From: Hymenopellis radicata
Taxonomy: Eukaryota > Basidiomycota > Agaricomycetes > Agaricales > Physalacriaceae
Assembly: GCA_015501595.1 (NCBI GenBank)
Contig: JADNRX010000377.1
Coordinates: 1-52,023, forward strand
Direction of reading: 5' to 3'
Length of the DNA stretch: 52,023 bases
Below are positions 44,215-52,023 of this stretch, one piece after another. Position 1 is the first letter of the stretch. Each line of letters starts with the position of its first letter. Position numbers and translations under genes: made by a program. The notes under the pieces were generated by a model, which was not told where the DNA came from, did not search any database, and worked only from the letters and a program-made list of their open reading frames with translations.

Positions 44215-45900
44215 ATGAGCGTTGCAAACTATGCACTGCCTACTCCGCCGTGCAGCCCTGTCAAACGACGTTTAAACGAGGTTGATAACGGTGACAACAA
44301 CTTGCCTAGTGAGTCTCCAGCCGGCTATACCCCCCTCCGTTTAATGTTGTGCCTGGAACCAATATCAGCAGGCGCAAGTGTGGCCATACTGAGCGGAAAT
44401 AGTAACTTGAGCGCAGCTCAGTCTAAGACGGGCAGGAGTTATGGTTCATCCTACCTTATCGCGTCGTCCTGTACTCAAAGAACGCTTCTAGTTCCGTGTC
44501 AGCTTAAGATGTGCGAAAAAAAGGACACTAAGGTTGGAGAAAAACAGTTTGGCTGTGCTAACCAGCAATGCATACAGAAGGCATGCCGAGAGTGCTGTCG
44601 CCTTCACCTCCTCAACCGGCTCAAGATGGAAGGGCTGAGAACACTGTCATGTGCGCCACATAAGTTCAAAGAGCTCACACTTGCGACTGCCAAAGAGCCT
44701 ACACAGGACGGGCCTTCACACATCGCCAGCAAGAATATCGATCGCTCGGGCCTCGGTCGTAACATTGGGCCATACCTGTGGGAACACCTTTCCAGCAACG
44801 AATTCCAATTTGAGGAAGAGCTTTTCAACTACACGGAGGAATCCCTCGCCGAGCAGAAAGCGCGCACTATATGTGTGGTCATCTATGATTCTGTAAGTCA
44901 TTCGTCACTGCAGACAGAGCCGTTCTCACCAGAACTCGATATATACAGGCAGGACACCCGCAAACTGCGGAGCGCTACCTTCTAGTGCCCAAACATCTTG
45001 GGTGTCACTTTGATCCCTTTATTGATGATAGAACTCGAAAAGACCTGGGGCTTAAGAAGCGCGGCGATGCATTTAGCTTCTGGAATGGCACTAATTGGGC
45101 AGACATCAATAGGCCGCTTGAGGTTGAGCTAGGAGGGCGAGTACACTTGTCTGCGCTGAGGCCCTTCCCCTCGCCTCCACCGTTCATAAATGGCGTGCAG
45201 GCCCAATCTGCTATCTTCGCGTCGTCGGGCGACAGGAAACTCTCTCTTGAAGTACAAGAACAACCAAACAAGCAAATCAAGTTACATCATATGTGAGCAG
45301 TAACTTCCTCTCCACAGCAATTAACTCACATTTTATGCGCAGCTTCAACGCCGACACCACAGACACTAGCACTTCAGTGAGCTTGTCGCATTCGCCAGCC
45401 ACTGCTCACAGTGCGCTCAATTCCACCTCATCGCAGGACACCATAGACTCTGCAAAAGCATTACCCGTGTTGGTTCAGTGCATATACACAGAAGAAAACA
45501 AGCTCAACCATAACCTTCCGCCATTTGACTCGCGTCCCACCTTCCCATTCCAATATGTAGTGGACATGGACAATTTTCTGGAAACATACGAAATGACGCG
45601 GCAGGACGACACCATCAAGGTTCGCGAGGCATGGAACTCAACCGTGAAACAACATTTTGTTCCCAAGGTAAGCGCTTCTATAGCCTCAATAAATCATAAA
45701 AGTTGCTCACTGCTGTCAAGGAGCGCTGTCCCCCATATGTGAAGACAACCGTCAACAACCACCTTAACTACCGCAGAGTCTGCAGGGAAGAAGTTCAGCG
45801 CCTCAAAGCTATGGGCAGAGTGTCAGAAGCATGTTGGAGTTTCATAGCCGCCCTCGGTTTACAACGAATGAAGAGTACATCTGTAAATACGCCCAATTAG
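44215..45900 (+). CDS. Cys-rich putative nuclear protein, possibly linked to the zinc-ribbon gene
   Basis: Exons 44215-44892, 44949-45292, 45343-45667 and 45721-45900 give about 508 residues. The start MSVANYALPTPPCSPVKRRL is basic and Pro-rich. A Cys cluster follows (GCANQQCIQKACRECCRLH), then a charged region, LGCHFDPFIDDRTRKDLGLK, and a Ser/Thr-rich linker before RPTFPFQYVVDMDNFLETYE. The Cys pattern may bind zinc. The gene begins 110 bp from the divergent small gene at 44104. The last intron (45668-45720) and the stop at 45900 are the least certain parts. I know similar Agaricomycete proteins with an N-terminal GRF-like ribbon but no assigned function. Confidence 0.55.
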
Positions 45901-45944
45901 ATGCACTATTTGTTAATGGCAGCAAGATGAACGTACGAGCAGAA

Positions 45945-46135
45945 GCAGCTTTGAATCGAATGTGCACGCTAGCATTTGAGCGTAGCGCACGCCCTCTTAT
46001 GTTATGTGCGTGACAGGGGGGAAAATCCTGATTGGAGGCAGCGCACGCCAGCCTTGAATCGAACGTGCACGCTAGCATTTGAGTGTAGCGCGCACGCCCT
46101 CTTATGTTATGTGCGTGACATGTGGGAAAATCCCG
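45945..46135 (+). repeat. ~75-bp direct duplication
   Basis: GCACGCTAGCATTTGAG(C/T)GTAGCGC with flanks up to TTATGTTATGTGCGTGACA occurs at 45947-46018 and 46052-46122. It lies just downstream of the Cys-rich gene and again contains GCGCGCAC words. Confidence 0.8.
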
Positions 46136-46444
46136 AGTGTGCACTTTGTTTTCATCAAGTGGGCGCACACTTCGTTTTCATTAAGCCTGCATACACCATG
46201 GTCCTGAAGGAGCTCGCACCCAGTGAACTGTACGTGCTGAAGACAACTCGCACGCCATGCTAACGTGCGTTTAGAACTCGCCTCCAGGAAGAGGACTTCA
46301 AGGTGGGGAAGACGCCAAACAACCATTCAGACTTACTAACAGTAATTCCAGCGGCTAGCTGAGGCGGCTGGCCTCACATTCGAACCTCCGCCGCCGCTGC
46401 CGCCGAAGAGGGGGAAAAAAAATGGCGCACGTACGCTCGTGCTT

Positions 46445-47381
46445 ATGAGCCAAACACGCCAATATTTCCACACATTGTACAACTCCACTACTGGGCAGCG
46501 TGCGCCCTCCGTGGACTGGACTGCCATAGCGAACGAGGTTGCGAAAGGACCCACCGCGACGCTGGACGCCATGAACACCGCCATTTACGACTTGGTCATG
46601 GCCGGAAAGCTCACGATTCCCCTGGACATCCAGCAGAAGGTCGCTCGCAAGATAGCTGCCTCAGCTGCCAGCGCGCACGAGCCCACAAAGCCTGTCGTAC
46701 GCACCGACGCGTCTGCCGAGGACACCGACGCGTCTGCCGAGGATCGGGCGGCGGAGGACATGATGGTGGATCCCCCAGCCGTCGAGAACGAGGATTCAAC
46801 GGTGTCGGACTCTACGACGTCGAAGGATCGGGTGGCGGAGGACATTACGGTGGATCCCCCAGCCGTCGAGGACTCTACGACGTCGAAAGAGCAGTTGGCG
46901 GAGGACATGATGGTGGATCCCCCAGCCGTCGAGAACGAGGATTCAACGGTGTCGACTGTGTCAAGCAGTGGCTCGCCAGAGAGGTCAATGTCTTTGCCAC
47001 CCTCCTCATTCCACGCAGACGCTTCGCCCGCGCCAGGGACAGACTCTTGCCTCGACCCCGCACTAATTGGCGTCGAGGCTCCCCCAGGTATGCATCGTTG
47101 CATCTCAGATATCTATCCATTCCCTTATTTTGCATAACGTAGGACCCAGTACGGCTTTTCGCCTGGAGGACTCTAGATCTGAGGACGAAAAATTATATAT
47201 TTGGCTTCCACCGCAAGAAGCTACCACTGAGCGCGATGATGTGCAGTGCAGAAATACACCACAGAAATACACACAACCAACACACAAACACAAAACAAAA
47301 CAAACACTCGGGACTTCTGAAGTCCCTAATGAACAAGTACAAGGATCCGACCTTATCACTCGTAACGAATTACAACCTTAG
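46445..47381 (+). CDS. Acidic repeat-containing protein, unrecognised
   Basis: ATG at 46445 (MSQTRQYFHTLYNSTTGQRA); the frame is open upstream, so an earlier exon is possible. Exon 1 ends at 47087 and a 55-nt intron leads to exon 2 (47143-47381). The N-terminal 80 residues are globular (IANEVAKGPTATLDAMNTAI). Near residues 95-180 a unit like AEDMMVDPPAVENEDSTVS is repeated about three times in imperfect form, encoded by GGAGGACATGATGGTGGATC repeats. The tail is Lys/Thr-rich (THKHKTKQTLG). This composition suggests a disordered region. Function is unknown; it may be a further exon of the preceding gene. Confidence 0.45.
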
Positions 47382-48660
47382 TCAAGATCTGGTGACTCAA
47401 GGAGGTTCCAAACGGGGGGGTGTGATGTACTTCCTGTACTAGCACAAGTGCAAGTTCGAGGGAGCTAGGGGTTCTTAACTTATGGGATTCCGGGGAAGTG
47501 GAAGTTCCCGTGGTCTTAGCCGAATGAGGTGACACTCAAGTACACTGAGTCTCGAGGACTAACCGGTTGACTAATCTCGTGTATTCACTCTTTTAACTCA
47601 ACTGAGTATAGGGACCAAGATCGCCTTTGGGTACGTAAAGATCCGCGGGGCTTGGGTACACTAAGTTGGTCTAAACTAACCACAGGTGCCTGTCTTCTTA
47701 TATGAATCCGAAGCAGTTGCAAGCGCGGTGACTTCAAGGGTTCTTAAGTTACCTTGTCCACAGCTCTTGTTTCTGTCGTTTAAACTCCGTCTCGGGACAG
47801 AGGGACTTTCACAAGTGCTATTCGCAAAGTTCCCGAGTACTAACTCAAAGATCACCAAGTAAAACTGTTACTGGTTCACGGAGGTTCTGATCGGTTGATA
47901 AACTTAAACCGGGTGGAAGCAATGGTTTCCGAGTCAAAGATACACTGGTATTTCACTTATGCTGTATACGCGGGTGCAAATTAACTACTGACTACGACGT
48001 TGTACAGGCCTTTATATACTACAATCCGGGACTATACGGGTATAAACTACTTACTCTTCGGGCCTATGGGACTATGTTATCGGGTGCACTGTATCCCGGA
48101 TGACTCATTTCGCCTGCGGATTGCGTGCTTTGGGTGGTATTTGATATAACACCTTGTGCTCGCCGGGCTCAACTGGTAGGATGTTCCTTGTGGAATCCAG
48201 CTGGTCCGACTCGTCGTAGTGCTGTTACTGGTCTGGGTACTAACTAAGTACCCTTGTACTTAGGTTCTGGTGGAAGGTCTGATTCGTAGCTTTCAAAGGA
48301 TACCCAACTTGTCAAGGGTATCTCTGGGAACTACGCCACTATGGTGGTTTTACTGGTTGGTCTAGTCAAGAGTGAGGACTTGAATGGTTCCCGTTCCTGA
48401 TTGCTCTGCATGACTCTGCATGGTTCAGAGCCTTATTTAATGCCGGGTCCATGTGGCGTACTGCGCCACTCGGAATTAAATGCAAGCCGGCTTGATTCCG
48501 GTGAAGTTTCCTGACTCATACTCAGGGACGATACGGGTCCGTAGAGATCCCGATACGTGGTACGTGAGGGTCCATGGGTACACTTGGTACACATTCTGAA
48601 CAACTTCTGACTTCTGGACTTGTCTTTGAGGTTTTGTCTAAACACCTTGTTTAAGTACTT
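47382..48660. other. Long non-coding stretch, possible LTR remnant
   Basis: No gene was recognised on either strand. A G7 run after a purine stretch (47394-47420) is followed by TGTGATGTACTTCCTGTACT, the look of a polypurine tract before an LTR start. The sequence that follows is uniformly AGTACTTGG/GTACCC-rich without long frames. No matching second LTR or reverse transcriptase was found, so this stays a suggestion. Confidence 0.3.
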
Positions 48661-48665
48661 ATCTT

Positions 48666-48983
48666 TTATGAAGCGTAATCGAGTCGAACTCGAGGCTCAT
48701 CGGGTTGTAGTAACATACCCGGGCGCATTGAGTATTTGATATTCAGGTACGTTTTAAGGTTTCTGTAGAACGTTACGGGAAATGCCGGGTTTCGGTAGTT
48801 CGGTCCGTAGGCGCGTATTGGCCACCTAGGAGTCTCTTCGCGTCCTAAGAGAGTCTCCTGTAAGTCTTTAGCGTAGACTTCTAAGTACTTGGTGTCTTGT
48901 TTAGACATGTCTTTCGGTCTAGAGGTCGTACAGAATTCGCAAAATGTAGCCTTTCTGCTTCCAAACTGTACTGTGTGTATCAC
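48666..48983 (-). other. Open frame, possibly a 3' exon of the coiled-coil gene
   Basis: A 105-codon open stretch includes ATFCEFCTTSRPKDMSKQD and YGPNYRNPAFPVTFYRNLKT. It has a C-x2-C pair and protein-like composition, but no clear splice link to the coding region ending at 49054. Confidence 0.25.
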
Positions 48984-49053
48984 CGTTCCAGGTGCTCTCT
49001 AGTGGTTGGTCCACCGCTTATCCACATGGCCCTAGTCGAAGTCTGGATTTCTC

Positions 49054-50203
49054 CTAGGATGCATCAAGCCGGGCCCTGGCCTCTTCTTGTCGACCGCGCG
49101 ACTCTAGCACTAGCCTGTTTTCTGCTCTGGTTAGTTCGTTGAGTTGCGCCGTTCGTTGGCCCATCTGTTGAGAGAGTTCTGTGCACAACCCGAAATAGTT
49201 CCCTACTAGTTGCTCTAGGCGTACTAGCTGGATGTCCTTGATTTCTGCTTGGGCTTTCAACGACCTATTTTCCTCCTTAAGATCGTCTACTTGCTTGCGA
49301 AGCGCTTCGACCTCGACGGATACGACGGAAGTGCTTCCGTGCGCTTCGTGTCCGCACTCTTTTCAGCCTTTCCTCTGGGCTTACGCTGTGCTTGGCTACC
49401 AGAGTGTTGCGAAGGACCGGACGGAAGAGGACGTTCTTCCGTGTACTCCGAATCGTCAGAGTCGCTTGGCTCTTCTTCAGACCCAGTGTCTAATAACGCC
49501 TTGACTAGGATGAGTACTTAACTGAGTAGTCAAAGTAAGTCAATGCGCACCTCGAGTTCGGGGTGAACTTGTATAATGGCGGTAGCCAAGTACGAATCCA
49601 ACCAGTGTAGAGGGTCTTCAAACTGGTCTGGTCCTGCTGCATCGTCTTTCAAAATTAGACGGGCCGCGATCGTGAGCAGGCCCGGACATTTGTCTGCTTT
49701 CTGCTGTTCAAGGAGGAACAGGGAAGAGCGAGAAGCCCGTTCCGCGTCCTCTTCTCCAAAGACATATTGACAGCAGGGCTTGAGTGGAGCCAACTTGTCG
49801 AAATAGACGAGTTGGTCAGAGTTGTCCCACTCCGGGTTCCAAGGTTCTTTGTCAAGTTCGTCCATGGCACGTATACCACGGATGACTTGATTCAATACCG
49901 AGTCCAGCCAGTACCACTTGGTCGGAAAACGGCTAGGCTCATCCGCGCGGATGGAGGCAGCGGCTAGGTCAGCTGCATCCGCGAGGAATCGTAAAGACTC
50001 GTCGCTTCGCGGAGGCCATTCCTTGATAGACTCGGGACGACGGAAGGCCTCCTCGGCCTTCTCCGTCGTAAACACGTAATAGAACTCGGGAGGGATGACT
50101 TGTCCTGCCCCAGATACAACAAGGCACGGTTGATAACGGGGCTAGACGGGGGTTTTAAACTGTTCCTTGGTCCTTTCTGGGCCTGGGACACCGAGCTGGC
50201 CAT
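49054..50203 (-). pseudogene. Coiled-coil protein gene, frameshifted
   Basis: ATG at 50203 (MASSVSQAQKGP). The conserved frame then reads VIPPEFYYVFTTEKAEEAFR, LRFLADAADLAAASIRADE, GIRAMDELDKEPWNPEWDNS and LKPCCQYVFGEEDAERASRS to about 49560. After an intron comes an acidic/basic linker (TGSEEEPSDSDDSEYTEERP). The final part is a coiled coil (VEALRKQVDDLKEENRSLKA and on), ending at 49054. Frame changes are needed near 50115 and near 49335 with no good introns, so the gene looks decayed. The layout (N-terminal globular part, disordered linker, coiled coil) parallels the gene at 51.1-52.0 kb. It could derive from a retroelement gag-like gene, but no enzyme domains accompany it. Confidence 0.45.
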
Positions 50204-51120
50204 GTTTCGGCTGTGATGGCGCTTTTTCCGCGGTCTTTGGGTGGTAGCTGGTGATGGGGAAAAGCAAGTTTAAAACTTCAACATTGCGTAAAACAGGTCA
50301 CACGCGTTTGCCGAGATGCCGGGTGACCGGTGCCGGACTGTGCCGAGCCTCAATGTACGTACGCGTTTTGGTGGGCAGGGGCTGCCACGCCTCTTACACG
50401 TCTGAGTAGCATTGGGCCTTAGTGTTGCCCATTCCTTCTGTAAGGGACTAGAGGGGGCATGACCTTTGGTTTAACAAGTCTTAACTAGTTCTTAACTGAA
50501 CGTTTAGACTTTGTTACAAGGTCAAACCAGTCTTGTACGCGGAAGGTGCTAATGAGGCCTTTCGTGTACTTGTACTAGTACAGTCACGCCGTTGTTATAG
50601 AGTCTTAGCTTTAACTGTTAAGAGTCTCTATAACAACGTCTTAAGTATGGATCCACGGATAGATTTATCCGTGTCATAAGCATAGCTTGACGTCCACTAA
50701 GCCTTTTGTCATGACCCCTACAAGTCATAGACAGCGTGGATTCTTAGTGAACAGGCATGGTAGCTATACTGCCATGTCTGTATGGTGTAGACTCTAGCTT
50801 CTACAATTTGGGTATAGTTCAACGGTAGCTTATATCTGCTTCCGTGTCCATGCGTAGTCTAAGACTACCGAGGCTTGTTGGTTGACAGACAGTTGCTTGA
50901 GCTGTCTGTTATTTTAGGTCTGGCTTACAAGACTTGACTTCTTAACAGGTTATACTAGAGCCTTTGTCAAGTTCTTATCTTCTTACAGTCACTCAACTAG
51001 AGGCGCCAATAACAGATACGGATTTTTCTATGTACAACTTTTTGAGCTGTGAAGTGTACAAGATATAAGCGACATTTTGTCGCGGCCTATTCTACACGTA
51101 GCGTCCAATACTACAGGGCT
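50204..51120. other. Non-coding stretch with a cluster of hairpins
   Basis: No gene was seen. Four inverted repeats lie within 320 bp: 50590-50638 (13-bp outer stem CGTTGTTATAGAG), 50654-50673 (CACGGATA/TATCCGTG), 50751-50781 (ACAG-CATGG-AG arms with G-U pairs) and 50885-50909 (ACAGACAG/CTGTCTGT). The stretch also separates the two decayed minus-strand genes. Confidence 0.6.
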
Positions 51121-52023
51121 CTACTGCGTACCCGAACCACTCGCGACTTGATTCTCCAACGTCTCTAGCCTTTCCTGCAGATCAGCCACCAGGTACTCCA
51201 ACTCTTCAATGCGTCCTTGGGTACCCGAACGCTGCGCAATGCCTTGGACTGGTTCGTCAGAGTCAGGCAAGTCCGTGTCTTGGTCGGACGGGAGATGTTC
51301 TTCATCATCCGTGCCCAGCGGTTCCTTCGTGCATTTGATCTTGCGTCGAAGACACTCTTCGCAACAATGCTTGCGCGCCCCCGACTTGGCATACCTGAAG
51401 ATGCACTTCGTGTTCTTCTTGCTACACGGAATGCAAATTCCGTTGATCCAGCGCTGAACGGCAGTGCTGTTGTTGCCAGTGCTGATCTTGTTGGCTCGCG
51501 GCTCGTACTTGCGAGTCTTCTTGGGTTTGGGTGCGGCGTCGGATTCGTCGTCAGACGAGTCAGACGGGCTTGGCCGTGCCCTTTTGGTGCGGGGAATGAC
51601 ACGGCAACGGTAACTCCCTTGGTGGCGGCCTTGGGAGCAGCCTTGGGTGCAGCCTCGGCTTTACCCTTGCCTTTCGAGGGAGGCGACGGAGTAGACTCGT
51701 CTTCCGTGTCGTCTTGAGCTGGCGGCGAATACTCCTTTTCATCAGACTCTTCGTCGTCGCTCTGTTGAAGGTTCTTTTAAGTCAAATTTGACCTGAAAGC
51801 AAGACGTGTACTTACGTCTAGAGGTGCCGCTTCTACATGCAACACCTGAAGTGTTTCCAGGAACACTTGGTCCAACGCTTCAAACTTTGCTTCAACAGTA
51901 TGCGCCGCTTTAAGGGCGGTGCGGGCTGCTGAGCGTCGGTCTCTGAAGTGTTTGAGGAACCTTCGGCAGTGGTCATCTGTCCACTCGCCAGGTCGCTGTT
52001 CCAATGGTAAGAGCGCCAAGTGA
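51121..52023 (-). pseudogene. Cys-cluster plus coiled-coil protein, 5' end outside window, frameshifted
   Basis: The minus frame enters from the right edge (LPLEQRPGEWTDDHCRRFLK) with no ATG in the window. After an intron near 51775-51820 an acidic/Lys-Pro linker follows (DDEESDEKEYSPP, KAAPKAATKGVTV). Near 51605 the frame shifts by one base, then continues RVIPRTKRARPSPSDSSDDE, a Cys cluster (CIPCSKKNTKCIF ... HCCEECLRRKIKCT), and a terminal coiled coil (IEELEYLVADLQERLETLEN) with stop at 51121-51123. The C-x2-C-x6-C halves resemble a Zn2Cys6-like DNA-binding cluster with an enlarged middle loop. A transcription-factor or gag-like role are both possible. Confidence 0.5.

Noticed and set aside
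47421..50600. A pair of LTRs (TGTGATGTAC at 47421 and TGACTGTACTAGTACAAG on the minus strand near 50590)
   Set aside because: They are in opposite orientation, match only over a few words, and no reverse transcriptase, integrase or primer-binding site lies between them.

Overview
The window reads as a transposon-rich accessory region of a basidiomycete fungus, most likely an Agaricomycete. The basis is gene structure (many GT-AG introns of about 45-60 nt, frequent phase-1/2 junctions) and gene content: F-box families, microsomal P450s, fungalysin, Plavaka-type and MULE transposases, and a TET/JBP-like 2OG dioxygenase. No bacterial or organellar features were seen.

Layout. 1-155: the first two exons of a P450 leaving the left edge. 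1982-3229: the front part of a fungalysin gene, cut off by a MULE DNA transposon (3230-6372) whose transposase frame is open and carries SWIM and SAP domains. 6583-8283: intact F-box gene. 9545-11866: full 14-exon P450. 12.7-14.4 kb: an unclear orphan gene. 14.9-22.2 kb: F-box/LRR-like paralogues, an unrecognised three-exon gene (19734-20588), a hAT-like non-autonomous element (16418-17817), a TA-MITE and short GC-rich arrays.

22.5-38.1 kb is the centre of interest. One minus-strand gene resembling a fungal TET/JBP-type dioxygenase is broken by three independent insertions: a ~10.9 kb Plavaka-type transposon (22709-33616, carrying two extra genes) and two hAT-like elements (34984-36216, 36698-37764). 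Each insertion has its own target-site duplication (TSD), and the reading frame resumes when element plus one TSD copy are removed. 38.4-42.3 kb holds two more F-box/LRR-like paralogues, one split in the same way by a fourth hAT-like element (40541-41638). 42.6-47.4 kb holds Cys-rich, zinc-ribbon-like genes, a small gene split by a MITE, and an acidic repeat protein. 47.4-52.0 kb is mostly non-coding with hairpins, plus two decayed minus-strand genes encoding coiled-coil or Cys-cluster proteins.

Two mobile families recur. (a) Five hAT-like elements with 8-bp TSDs share an internal core but differ in their subterminal repeat motif (GACTCG, CACCCGGGTG, GATCCG or GTGACCCG). (b) Four TA-MITEs share CTGT...ACAG ends; two are nested in larger elements. 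Nesting gives relative ages: host genes, then Plavaka/hAT elements, then MITEs.

All domain names come from motif reading without database searches. Exon models were built by hand from GT-AG and phase agreement.
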